Source: a virus. From it: a DNA stretch of 42,400 nucleotides. Under the pieces are notes generated by a model that was given only the letters and a program-made list of their open reading frames with translations, was not told the DNA's origin and made no database searches. Below are positions 1 to 7,401 of the stretch, one piece after another. The stretch's first letter is position 1, and each line of letters starts with the position of its first letter. The stretch lies in the IMG/VR virus record IMGVR_UViG_3300036045_000029, positions 1 to 42,400 of that record, one strand, 5' to 3'. The translations under genes were made by a program, and so were the position numbers.

Positions 1-80
1 CCCCCGCCTCCACCACCTCCGCCGTACGCTCCCTGCATGCCCGGCCAGTCGCTGTATCCACCAGTGCCGTACGCCATCAT
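1..80 (-). CDS. 5' end of a Gly-rich virion-type protein (cut by window edge)
   Basis: Minus-strand reading frame starting at ATG 80 (or the adjacent ATG 77) and running off the left edge. A GGAGG Shine-Dalgarno lies just upstream, and the start overlaps the stop of the upstream gene (ATGA), so the two are translationally coupled; the second ATG has the better spacing. The visible 26 residues are Gly/Tyr-rich and end in poly-Gly. The right edge of the window (41774-42400) holds a gene body that also begins in a Gly-rich stretch, so this is probably the same gene split by linearisation. Joined directly, the frames are one base out. Function is not recognised; the position in the structural operon suggests a virion or ejection component. 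Confidence 0.6.
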   Translation of the reverse strand, partial: MMAYGTGGYSDWPGMQGAYGGGGGGG

Positions 81-616
81 CCACCTCCGTAGTTGCGCAG
101 CAGACGTTGCATGCGAATCTGTTCGAGCTGCGGCGTCAGCGAATCAGTGCCGCGAGCCCCCGACATTCCGAATGCCGGCATCTGGGAGAAGCCACTGCCA
201 CCCTGAAGCTTGAAGGGTGTGTAGCTCGGCGGAGCACTGAACGCTCCACCTCCTCCGGTTGGGTCACTCGCCACCGGCATGGGCGGCATTCCCCCGCCGC
301 CTCCGCCCGTGCCGTTCCCATACATCTGGTAAATGTTCTTGACCTGGATGTTGCCTTCCGCGCCGTAGAACGGGTCTCCGAACGCAGCACTGCCGGCGCG
401 GTAGTAGCCGGTCTTGGACGGGTCGATGTACCGCCGCCCTTCCTGCGTCTTCGCCCACTCCCAGAACTTCGTCGCCTGACTGACCTCGGGGTCTCCAAAG
501 ACAGGGTTCTCCTGCGCCTCGAACCACTCCCAGTCGGAGCCGTTCCAGCGCCAAGTCCCCTTCGTGGGGTCCTTGCCAGCCGGAGGAGAGCTTGGGGGCG
601 TGCGCGGGTCAGCCAT
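77..616 (-). CDS. Hypothetical structural-region protein, Gly/Pro-rich
   Basis: A 179-residue protein. The N-terminal half is Trp/Tyr-rich (TWRWNGSDWEWF near residues 21-32). A Gly-rich and Pro-rich middle (about residues 102-130) resembles the low-complexity linkers of the next protein. The C-terminus returns to a charged, helix-like end. The GGAGG upstream of ATG 616 is only one base away from the start, which is unusually close, so initiation may be weak or the true start may differ. It sits between a secreted fibre-like protein and the Gly-rich gene that crosses the window edge. No family is recognised; a minor virion protein is an inference from position only. Confidence 0.7.
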   Translation of the reverse strand: MADPRTPPSSPPAGKDPTKGTWRWNGSDWEWFEAQENPVFGDPEVSQATKFWEWAKTQEGRRYIDPSKTGYYRAGSAAFGDPFYGAEGNIQVKNIYQMYGNGTGGGGGGMPPMPVASDPTGGGGAFSAPPSYTPFKLQGGSGFSQMPAFGMSGARGTDSLTPQLEQIRMQRLLRNYGGG

Positions 617-638
617 GCCTCCAAGCTACCGCGGGGAG

Positions 639-1256
639 CTAGTTCGTGTCGAAGACGACGATGCTGAACGCCGTGTTCGTCAGCGTGCTCACGTCGTTTT
701 CGCAGGCGATGGTGATGTGCGGAGCCGAGGTCGACCGGCCCGTGGTCGAGCACCAGACCGAGGTCGTGTGCGCGGTGATGAGCACCATGAAGGCGGTGTC
801 CGTGGGCGTGTAGTTCAGCGTGAGCTGATACGTGCCCGCGGTGCCAGTCGCTTCGAGCGCGCTGTTCCCGCTGCCCGCTCCTCCCGAAGTCGAGAGGAAC
901 TGAACCTGCTCGATGCCCGTAACGAGGTCTGTCCCTGCCGCCACGGACGGGTCCATCGTTGAAGTCGTGACGAACACCGCCTTGGCGATGAGTCCCGGAC
1001 GCGCCATCTTCGAGTGCGTGATGGCAGCGCTGCTGCTGATGTGCGCGTCCACGATGCCGCCGCTGAACGTATTGTGCATGTGCTGCACGGTGTCGTTCAG
1101 ATTCTGGTACGTCACCGGGTTGCCGCTGCTCCAGGTCGTCGGAGAAGGCGTCCCGGTGTGCGCGTGAGCGACGGCAACTGCAAACGCCGTCATTCCGAGG
1201 AAGACAGCGCCGACGATGGCGAGCGTGTTCAGAATCAGCTTCGAGATACGCAGCAT
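639..1256 (-). CDS. Secreted fibre-like protein
   Basis: A 205-residue protein with an N-terminal hydrophobic segment (about residues 8-30) ending in Ala-His-Ala, which looks like a signal peptide or membrane anchor. The segment after it (PTTWSSGNPVTYQNLND, about residues 38-54) resembles the start of many short phage fibre proteins, where a T-W-x-S-G motif is followed by an L-N motif. The rest is Ser/Thr/Gly-rich and beta-like, ending in a short hydrophobic strand. It begins four bases after the stop of the large tail gene on its upstream side, so it belongs to the tail operon. A signal peptide on a fibre-like protein is odd; it could be an envelope-exposed protein rather than a virion part. 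Confidence 0.75.
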   Translation of the reverse strand: MLRISKLILNTLAIVGAVFLGMTAFAVAVAHAHTGTPSPTTWSSGNPVTYQNLNDTVQHMHNTFSGGIVDAHISSSAAITHSKMARPGLIAKAVFVTTSTMDPSVAAGTDLVTGIEQVQFLSTSGGAGSGNSALEATGTAGTYQLTLNYTPTDTAFMVLITAHTTSVWCSTTGRSTSAPHITIACENDVSTLTNTAFSIVVFDTN

Positions 1257-1259
1257 GGT

Positions 1260-3320
1260 TTATCCTCCGTAGGAACCACCCGGGCGGCGACCGATGGGCC
1301 GCGCTCGAATGGTGAGAGACTTCAACGAGAAGCGCCGCATCCGCAAGTCGTCCGTGGACGTGTACGGGTTCACGGTCGGCACCTGGATGCTGTAGAGCTG
1401 GAGCTGGAACGTGCGCGCGAGATAGCGCGACCCGCTCACCGGAAACGCCACCACCGGAATGTACGTCTCGGAGAGCGGCACGCTCAGCGCTCCACCTCCG
1501 CTGAGCTTGTTGAAGTCGATGGTGAACCCGACGCTGCTCGGGTCGCTCTGCGTGAACGTCCCGGTCGGTGTTCCTGCCGGCGAAGTCGACAGCACGTTGC
1601 GCCCGCCGTTCCCAATCCACCGCATGGAGAAGGGCGAGTCGCCCGCGGCGGCGACTGCGAGCGCGCCGAGCCCGATGTCCCAGGTCGCGTTCAGCTCGAC
1701 CGCCTCGATGATTTTTTCGAGGTCGTCGTCACCGAAGTCCATCTCGCGGAAGCGCACGTCCTGCTGCACGCTGCTCGGCGGCGTGTTGAGGTCGTAGCCG
1801 GCGATTCCACTCGCGTTGAAATTCCCCGGGTCCTGAAGGTCGTAGCCGCGCGCCTCCGTCGCGCCAGTCGTCGAGTCCTGCGCGTCGATGCCGCTTTCAG
1901 CGAGCGTGAACGGCTGAATCACGTACCTGTCGTCTGTGTTCCAGAACGGGGTGATGCCCATCACCTGCCGCGGACCATCCGGCATGCCGAGGCTGAGCAT
2001 GTGAGAAGCACGCACGTCCATCGGCCCCCACCACCGCGGCTCATCAGGCTTGCGCAGGTCGCACCAGAACTGCTGAGACGCGAGATACGTGCGAGCCTGC
2101 CCCGCTGAGTTGGCAGCTCCGTACTTCGTGCCGGTCGTCAGTCCTTGAGGGCTCGGGAAGTTCAGATACAGCACGTCATCGTGGTACTCCATCCACCACG
2201 CGTCGACCGGCTGCTGCGGAAGCTTCTCCAGGAAGCCCTTGATTTTGTCTCCGATGGGCTTCGGCTCCGTGCCCGGAGGCATCAGGTACACGTTCCGCCC
2301 CGAGCACCACGCCGTGCCGTACGGCGTGTTGCACACCGCATGCGGCGCGACGAGACCTTCGCGGCGCATCACCGGGCTCACGCGCATGTCGCCAGAGTCC
2401 GTGCTGGACGGAGGAATGCCCTGCACGAGCCAAATGCTCCGCTGCTTCATCGCGAGTACGTACGGCTCGACTGCGTCGCTGCCGCCGATGATGGGCACCG
2501 TGACCGCGCGCAGCAGCTTGTCGCCGTCTCCGAAGCCGATGCCCGCCCACTTCGCAGGCGTGAGCAGCGTGTCGGGCGTGTCGCCGGTCTCCGTGAACGC
2601 GAGCAGCGATTCGTACGGCGCGGGGAGCCCGCCAAGCACGAACACGTTCCGGTACACGTCCCCGAAGGCGAACTTGAACCTGTCCGCGGTCGTGCCGCTC
2701 GCAGACGCCCACTCCTTCCCCAGCTCGCGGAACCGCACCTGCCCGCCTTGCGCTCCCTTCGTGAAGTCGTCAGCTCCGAGCACGAGCCCCGCGTAGGTGT
2801 GCCCGAGGAACAGGTACAGCTCGTTATTGTAGACGAGCGAAACCGGTCGACGCGGCTCAGTCACCGCGAGCACTGACGAGAGCCCGGCGTTCAGCGGGCG
2901 GTCGGGCAGCATGATGACCGGCGTGTCGCTGAGTCCGAGGAAGCCGGCTGTGGTGCGGCAGAAAACCGCCAGTGGCTCATTCGCAGCGCCGACGCCACCA
3001 GAACCGCCGACGAACGGTACGTACATGATTACGTGGTGAGCGCCCTTCGCGTCGATGAAGTTGTAGAGCCCTGCCTCGAAAGCGCGGTCATCGGGGTTCG
3101 GGAAGTAGAGCCCGGTCAGCGCGGTCTCGACATCGAACAGCCCAGTACCGGAGTTGCGAAGCTTCTCGTAGACGCGCTGTACCGGGCGCGGCGTGATGTA
3201 CCCGCGCGACTTGCTCCAGCAGTTGCGCGCCCACGCCAGCTCGTCATCGCCAATTTCCGTCGCAGGGTCGGTGAGGTTGACGCCCTTCCAATCCTTCACC
3301 TTCGAATAGCCTACCGGCAT
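1260..3320 (-). CDS. Podovirus-type tail protein (P22 gp10-like / tail hub)
   Basis: A 686-residue protein. Its N-terminus (DWKGVNLTDPATEIGDDE, about residues 9-26) matches the pattern common in podoviral tail stabilisation or tubular proteins, in which a G-[VI]-N motif is followed by an acidic stretch and then an 'R-N-x-W/M...G...RP' segment. The rest is beta-rich with repeated short strands. The start at 3320 is preceded by GGAG with good spacing. Its neighbours, an adaptor-like protein immediately upstream and a fibre-like protein downstream, fit a short-tail module. No tape measure is present, which supports podovirus morphology. The exact role (tail tube, hub or needle attachment) cannot be fixed from sequence alone. 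Confidence 0.8.
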   Translation of the reverse strand: MPVGYSKVKDWKGVNLTDPATEIGDDELAWARNCWSKSRGYITPRPVQRVYEKLRNSGTGLFDVETALTGLYFPNPDDRAFEAGLYNFIDAKGAHHVIMYVPFVGGSGGVGAANEPLAVFCRTTAGFLGLSDTPVIMLPDRPLNAGLSSVLAVTEPRRPVSLVYNNELYLFLGHTYAGLVLGADDFTKGAQGGQVRFRELGKEWASASGTTADRFKFAFGDVYRNVFVLGGLPAPYESLLAFTETGDTPDTLLTPAKWAGIGFGDGDKLLRAVTVPIIGGSDAVEPYVLAMKQRSIWLVQGIPPSSTDSGDMRVSPVMRREGLVAPHAVCNTPYGTAWCSGRNVYLMPPGTEPKPIGDKIKGFLEKLPQQPVDAWWMEYHDDVLYLNFPSPQGLTTGTKYGAANSAGQARTYLASQQFWCDLRKPDEPRWWGPMDVRASHMLSLGMPDGPRQVMGITPFWNTDDRYVIQPFTLAESGIDAQDSTTGATEARGYDLQDPGNFNASGIAGYDLNTPPSSVQQDVRFREMDFGDDDLEKIIEAVELNATWDIGLGALAVAAAGDSPFSMRWIGNGGRNVLSTSPAGTPTGTFTQSDPSSVGFTIDFNKLSGGGALSVPLSETYIPVVAFPVSGSRYLARTFQLQLYSIQVPTVNPYTSTDDLRMRRFSLKSLTIRARPIGRRPGGSYGG

Positions 3321-3329
3321 GGCGTCTCC

Positions 3330-4061
3330 TTAAACCGGACCCATCCACCCCGGGCCGCGGTCGCGAGGGTTGCGCCGCTTGTGCGGCCCCCCGAGCGTCA
3401 CCTTCGAATTCGCGTGATTCATGTTGCCGTACCTCACGCGGTCCTTCTTCGCCATGTCCTCGAACTTCTCCCACTCCTCGCGCGCTCGCTCGTCCTGCTG
3501 ATGCTTCAGCGCGAGAGCGTAGATGCCCTGCAACACCGTCAGGTCATCCGGGTACGGATTCACGACTGCGGCGCTGTACGTCGCCTGATTCAGCCCCAGC
3601 GAGTTGGCGATGATGAGCAGCCGATAGCTTTCGTCCGGGTACGGTGCGAGCGTCACGTCGAAGTTCGCCTGATTGTCCGTCTCGACAATCGCCACGCGTG
3701 GACGCCCCGACGAGGCTGCGAGCCCGGTCGCCACGCCTGAGACTCGCGGCATGTACTCGATGATGAGGTCTTCCCACTCCGAGTCCAGCTCATCGTTCGC
3801 CGCCATCAGGATACGGTCGATGCCGTTCACCTGCACGGACGCGAGCACATCTGCGCTCGCGTCTCGCCCGACGCTGAAGCTGCTCGTCCCCGCCGTCACG
3901 ACCTTGACCGCCTTCAGGTTCGCGAGCTGGGGGAACGAGAACTTCTCGTTGAGGTGCCGAAGGACCAACCCGAGCCACACCTGCGCACGCGCAGTGAGCC
4001 CGGTGTTGCCGGCCAGCTCCAGCGCCTCCGTGACCAGCTCCGCGTGCGTCAAGGTGCCCAT
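3330..4061 (-). CDS. Head-tail adaptor / tail accessory factor (P22 gp4-like)
   Basis: A 243-residue protein starting LTHAELVTEALELAGN, followed by a helix with LTARAQVWLGLVLRHLNEKF. This arrangement (helical start, T/R-A-x-x-W-L, then a beta region with FSV and ID-R-I) is typical of P22 gp4-like tail accessory factors and related podoviral adaptors, which dock on the portal and seal the packaged head. The C-terminal third is helical and charged, ending in a basic Gly/Pro tail. GGAGG five bases before ATG 4061 supports the start. It lies directly upstream of the tail protein, as in other podoviruses. Confidence 0.78.
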   Translation of the reverse strand: MGTLTHAELVTEALELAGNTGLTARAQVWLGLVLRHLNEKFSFPQLANLKAVKVVTAGTSSFSVGRDASADVLASVQVNGIDRILMAANDELDSEWEDLIIEYMPRVSGVATGLAASSGRPRVAIVETDNQANFDVTLAPYPDESYRLLIIANSLGLNQATYSAAVVNPYPDDLTVLQGIYALALKHQQDERAREEWEKFEDMAKKDRVRYGNMNHANSKVTLGGPHKRRNPRDRGPGWMGPV

Positions 4062-4073
4062 CGTGTCCTCCAG

Positions 4074-4676
4074 TTAGTTTGGCGTCAGCGTGAAGCCCTG
4101 AGCCTCCGCCATCCGCACTTCCTTGTCCCAGCCGCGAATCTTGCCGAGGTCGAAGCGCGACTTCCGCTTCATCGTCTCGTAGTTCGCGACGCCGCACATG
4201 ATGTTCTGATACATCGCGGCCGGCACAACGCAGACGCCGAAGTAGTTCACCCCGTTGCGCTGGATGCCGTTGAAGCCCTCCATGTTCTCGCTCGCCCACG
4301 GGAGCACGCGCGCGTTGACGTGCTTGCCGTTGCAGACCTTGAGGTACTGGCCGCACGTGCCGCACTGCACGTACTTCGGGAGCAGGTCTTCGGGGCGCAC
4401 GCCCTTGTTGAGCTTGCCGTCCGTCTCCCGCTGGTTCTGGAGGCTCTCCACCACCCGCGTCAGCTTTTCGAGCTGCGCTTCGAGGAACTTCACGCGCTCC
4501 TCGCTCGCGCCCGCCTCCTTCGCGCGGTCGACCGCCCCCTCCACCAGCGCGGGGAGCTGCGCGTTCTTGTCCACCGCCGCCTCGTCACCAGCGCGCTGGT
4601 CCTGCGCGCGCGCCTTCTCCTCATCCTGCCGTGCCGAGTCGCCAGACTTCTTGTTCTTCTCTCCAAACATGCCCAT
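4074..4676 (-). CDS. Zinc-ribbon-like structural-region protein
   Basis: A 200-residue protein. The frame is open further upstream, but ATG 4676 has AGGAGG at ideal distance and the upstream extension would run through a terminator. Residues 1-90 are highly charged and predicted disordered or coiled coil (Lys/Glu/Ala-rich, with a KFLEAQLEKLTRVVESLQN heptad-like stretch). The C-terminal half has Cys 105 and 108 (CGTC), 115, 149 and 161, so a zinc-binding fold is likely. It lies between the capsid gene and the tail adaptor. No family is recognised; a minor head, completion or scaffold-type role is possible from position. Confidence 0.75.
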   Translation of the reverse strand: MGMFGEKNKKSGDSARQDEEKARAQDQRAGDEAAVDKNAQLPALVEGAVDRAKEAGASEERVKFLEAQLEKLTRVVESLQNQRETDGKLNKGVRPEDLLPKYVQCGTCGQYLKVCNGKHVNARVLPWASENMEGFNGIQRNGVNYFGVCVVPAAMYQNIMCGVANYETMKRKSRFDLGKIRGWDKEVRMAEAQGFTLTPN

Positions 4677-4720
4677 GTGCTTCCTCCTGTGAAGCGCTGC
4701 GTGAGTGAGCGGCCACGCTA

Positions 4721-4763
4721 CCCAAAAAACGAACGCCCGGCACCTTTCGATGCCGGGCGTTCG
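4721..4763 (-). terminator. Rho-independent terminator downstream of the capsid gene
   Basis: A perfect 13-bp GC-rich stem (4730-4742 with 4751-4763, 8-base loop) is followed, in the minus direction, by six T residues (read from 4728 to 4723). It lies between the stop of the major capsid gene (4801) and the next leftward gene (start 4676). Confidence 0.9.
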
Positions 4764-4800
4764 CCCACGCGCACTCAACAGGGTGGTGAGTGCTCTATGT

Positions 4801-6069
4801 TCAGTTGAAGTTCGACGCCAGCTCCACGATGAGCAGCGCGGCCTGCCGGCGAATGCCCGCCTTCGCCATGTACTTCGAGCCCACCTTGCGGCGCTGAACG
4901 AGCGGGTCGGAGTCGCTCGGGCTGGGCTGCGTGACGAGACCCTTCTGCGTCAGCGGACTCGCCTTCACCCAGTTCGCCGCCTCCTTGCCCATCATGTAGA
5001 TGGGGTGGACGGAGACGCCCGAGGCGGGCGTCGTCGGAGCCACGTCGCCGCTGGTCGGCACGGAGTCGATGTTCACGACGCCGCTCGGGTCGACGCCCTG
5101 CACGTACAGGCGCAGGTTCGAGTCACCGGTCGTCGTGCCGATGTACACGTCGTAGGAGAAGCCCGAGGTCGAGGGCGCGGTGAACGTCAGCCGCGTCTCG
5201 CCCGCGCCGGTCGCCTTCGTGATTTCGACCGTCATGCCCTCCCCGAAGCCGCGCTGCTTCGAGCGGCGCACGACCTTGATGAAGTGGTTCGTGCTGGAGG
5301 CGAGCGCGCCGCCCGTGCCGCCGACGAAGTTCGCGGAGGTCACGGTGGTGATGCGCGTGAACACCGGGATGAAGTTCGTGCGGATGATTTGGAAGCCGAG
5401 CCACGCACCCGCGGTGCCCTTCTCGACCTTCTCGACCTTGCCGCTGTGCGATTGGAGCAGCGAGTACCCGGTGAACGAGGAGCCGTTCGTCTCGTTCACG
5501 ATGTCGGCTTCGACGTTCGGGTCGCACACGGCGATGAAGAAGTCGCCGTTCCGCTCGCCCGCACCGCTGTTGCGGAGCGTCACCGCCGCCTTCAGGAAGA
5601 CCTCCTTCTTGAACACGTCGGTCGCCGTGATGGCGGAACGGTCGGCGCGAGTGCCGTCCCAGAACTGCTTGTTCGTGCTGCCGAAGTTGAACACGTCGGC
5701 AATCGTGTAGTCCTGCACGCGCGCGATGGCGTCGGCCAGCAGCTCGATGGCGGCGTTCAGCAGCGGGTGCTTCGTGGTGAACAGACCCACGTCGGTGAGC
5801 GTGATGTAGAGACCCCACTGGTCCATCGTCACGGAGACCGTGCTGATGGTCATCGGAGTCTCGACCGGCGTCACGCCTTCCGAGAGCGGCGTCTGGGGGA
5901 TGTCCGTCCGGTTGTACAGGATGAAGTTCGCCGTCTTCCCGTTGCCGTCCTCCAGCTCCACGTCCTCGCAGAGCTGAGGGAACTTGTGGATGAGCATCGA
6001 GCGGCTGATGAGCTTGTCGCCCACCCAGCGGTTCTGGTCGTTCGTGAAGACAGTAGAGAGATTCGGCAT
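4801..6069 (-). CDS. Major capsid protein, N4-gp56 family
   Basis: A 422-residue protein. Residues about 49-75 (FILYNRTDIPQTPLSEGVTP and the following TISTVSVT..WG) match the characteristic segment of N4-gp56-type HK97-fold capsid proteins, in which a 'R-Y-x-x-L-P...L-x-E-G-V-T-P' pattern is followed by a 'Q-Y/W-G' motif. A long helix (LLNAAIELLADAIARVQDY) corresponds to the family's spine helix. The start at 6069 has GGAG nine bases upstream. It lies downstream of portal and scaffold-like genes, as expected. Terminators lie on both sides and a likely promoter sits just upstream, so it appears to be an independently transcribed, high-output cistron. Confidence 0.88.
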   Translation of the reverse strand: MPNLSTVFTNDQNRWVGDKLISRSMLIHKFPQLCEDVELEDGNGKTANFILYNRTDIPQTPLSEGVTPVETPMTISTVSVTMDQWGLYITLTDVGLFTTKHPLLNAAIELLADAIARVQDYTIADVFNFGSTNKQFWDGTRADRSAITATDVFKKEVFLKAAVTLRNSGAGERNGDFFIAVCDPNVEADIVNETNGSSFTGYSLLQSHSGKVEKVEKGTAGAWLGFQIIRTNFIPVFTRITTVTSANFVGGTGGALASSTNHFIKVVRRSKQRGFGEGMTVEITKATGAGETRLTFTAPSTSGFSYDVYIGTTTGDSNLRLYVQGVDPSGVVNIDSVPTSGDVAPTTPASGVSVHPIYMMGKEAANWVKASPLTQKGLVTQPSPSDSDPLVQRRKVGSKYMAKAGIRRQAALLIVELASNFN

Positions 6070-6102
6070 GGCGCGATGCTCCGGGGGAAAGAGTTGCGGA
6101 GA

Positions 6103-6132
6103 AGCCTAAGCAGCTCCTCTGACGCGTGTAAA
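6103..6132 (-). promoter_or_regulatory. Candidate sigma70-like promoter for the capsid gene
   Basis: Minus strand TTTACA (6132-6127), 18-base spacer, TAGGCT (6108-6103), placed between the upstream terminator and the capsid start codon at 6069. The -35 matches consensus in five of six positions and the -10 is weak. Supported mainly by its position just after a terminator. Confidence 0.45.
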
Positions 6133-6174
6133 GGTCGGTGCGGCTCTTTCCCGCGTCAGCGTGCGCCAGAAACA

Positions 6175-6211
6175 CGAAGGGCGGCGAGGTGTCTAATCTC
6201 GCCGCCCTTCG
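6175..6211 (-). terminator. Terminator hairpin between scaffold-like and capsid genes
   Basis: A perfect 14-bp stem (6175-6188 with 6198-6211) around a 9-base loop. In the minus direction it is followed by TGTTTC, so the U-tract is poor, but stem strength and position in the only sizeable gap after the scaffold-like gene favour a terminator or RNA-end stabiliser. Confidence 0.75.
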
Positions 6212-6257
6212 CTCGGTCTCAGTTCTAGCCAGCGTTGCTGGGTTTGACCGCCGAACT

Positions 6258-6992
6258 TCAGAAACCGGTCTTGTCGAGAGCCGCCTCGCGCAGCTTGATG
6301 CGCTCGTCCAGCGGCTTCTGCTCGACTTCCTCGAAGTTGAGCCCGGTGTTGGGCGGGCGATACCCCGCGGCGGGGTTCTCGAACGCGGCGGTGCCGAGGA
6401 GCTGCTGCCGGAGCGCCTGCACCTGCTTCTGCGGCGCTTCCTTCATGCGCGCACCGAAGACTCCTCCGCCGAGCACGAACTTCAGCGCTTCAGCACGCGT
6501 CGGAACCTTCTCGACGCGCCGCTTCGTCCGCGGGTCGACCACGACCGTGCGCAGGCCGCTGGCCTGCCACGCTTGGAACTGCGACTCCGCCTCCGCGACC
6601 TCCTGGGGCGAAACGCCGGCAGCCGCCGCCTGCTGCATGAACAGCATCTGGTCGAGCTGGTCGTGCTGCGCCGCGAGGCGCTCCTCCAGCGGCGTCAGCC
6701 GCTCGCTCACGCGCCGTTCGAGGATGGCGTTCGTCTCCGGGTCGAAGTCGGGCGGCGCTTCCTCGCGCTGGTTCCGCCCGCCGTCGTTGTCGGTCGCCTG
6801 CACGCGCTCCGCGAGCTTGTTCAGCGCCTCGATGTACTGGCCTTCCTTCGCCTGCCACTCCTTCTCCCGCTGCTCCATCGCAGCGAGGCGAGCGGCGAGG
6901 TCGCCACCCGCGGGCGGCTGCTGAGCGGGGGGCTGCTGCCCAGTCGGCAGGTCCGAGACTCCGGGCGGGTTCTGGTTATTTTCGTTCGGCAT
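6258..6992 (-). CDS. Probable scaffold protein
   Basis: A 244-residue, strongly charged protein. The first 30 residues are Asn/Pro/Gln-rich and disordered (PPGVSDLPTGQQPPAQQPPA). A long coiled-coil-like region follows (AARLAAMEQREKEWQAKEGQ and onward), with further helices and a charged helical end. Composition, length and position between portal and major capsid genes fit a capsid scaffold protein. The start at 6992 has GGAG seven bases upstream and overlaps the end of the upstream gene by 17 bases. No protease gene is seen next to it. The role is inferred from position and composition, not from a recognised domain. Confidence 0.7.
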   Translation of the reverse strand: MPNENNQNPPGVSDLPTGQQPPAQQPPAGGDLAARLAAMEQREKEWQAKEGQYIEALNKLAERVQATDNDGGRNQREEAPPDFDPETNAILERRVSERLTPLEERLAAQHDQLDQMLFMQQAAAAGVSPQEVAEAESQFQAWQASGLRTVVVDPRTKRRVEKVPTRAEALKFVLGGGVFGARMKEAPQKQVQALRQQLLGTAAFENPAAGYRPPNTGLNFEEVEQKPLDERIKLREAALDKTGF

Positions 6993-7368
6993 CGGTCTTC
7001 TCCTTGTTGGTTTTCTTCTCTTCCTGCGCGTCCATCATGGCGATTCGCTTCAACGTCAGCTCCGGCCATTCTCTCATCTTCCGCGCCATCTTCAGCTCGC
7101 CGCTCCACTTCAGCAGCTCGTTGGGGCTCGAACTGTCTCGGATGAACGCTTCGATTTGAGCTTCCGCTTCGATGAGCTGCGCGCGGAACACGCTCCAAAC
7201 CACGGAGTCGCGCAGCGTGGTGATGTGGCGCTTCAGCTCGGCGCGCTTCTCCTTCGTGGAGAAGTCAACCTTGTCCACCTGCTCAATCGCCGCTTCAAGC
7301 GACGTCTGCCGCTTGTCGGGGGGAGCAGTCAGCAAGTCGTCTGGAAGCCCTTCGATTTTCCCTGTCAT
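6976..7368 (-). CDS. Hypothetical helical protein between portal and scaffold genes
   Basis: A 130-residue, almost entirely helical, charged protein (EKRAELKRHITTLRDS, then a Lys/Glu-rich tail EEKKTNKEKTDAERK). It starts at ATG 7368, 34 bases after the portal stop, without a strong Shine-Dalgarno, so translation may depend on coupling with the portal. Its 3' end overlaps the scaffold-like gene start. Unknown function; it may be a second assembly or internal core protein. Confidence 0.65.
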   Translation of the reverse strand: MTGKIEGLPDDLLTAPPDKRQTSLEAAIEQVDKVDFSTKEKRAELKRHITTLRDSVVWSVFRAQLIEAEAQIEAFIRDSSSPNELLKWSGELKMARKMREWPELTLKRIAMMDAQEEKKTNKEKTDAERK

Positions 7369-7401
7369 GCGGCGCAGCTTCGCCCACCACTACTCCCGTG
7401 G

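Noticed and set aside
136-1620. A 494-residue minus-strand frame spanning the fibre-like gene
   Set aside because: It overlaps three better supported genes in other frames and reads as His/Arg-rich noise.
4705-6228. A 507-residue plus-strand frame across the capsid gene
   Set aside because: Antisense of the capsid gene, crosses two terminators and lacks motifs.
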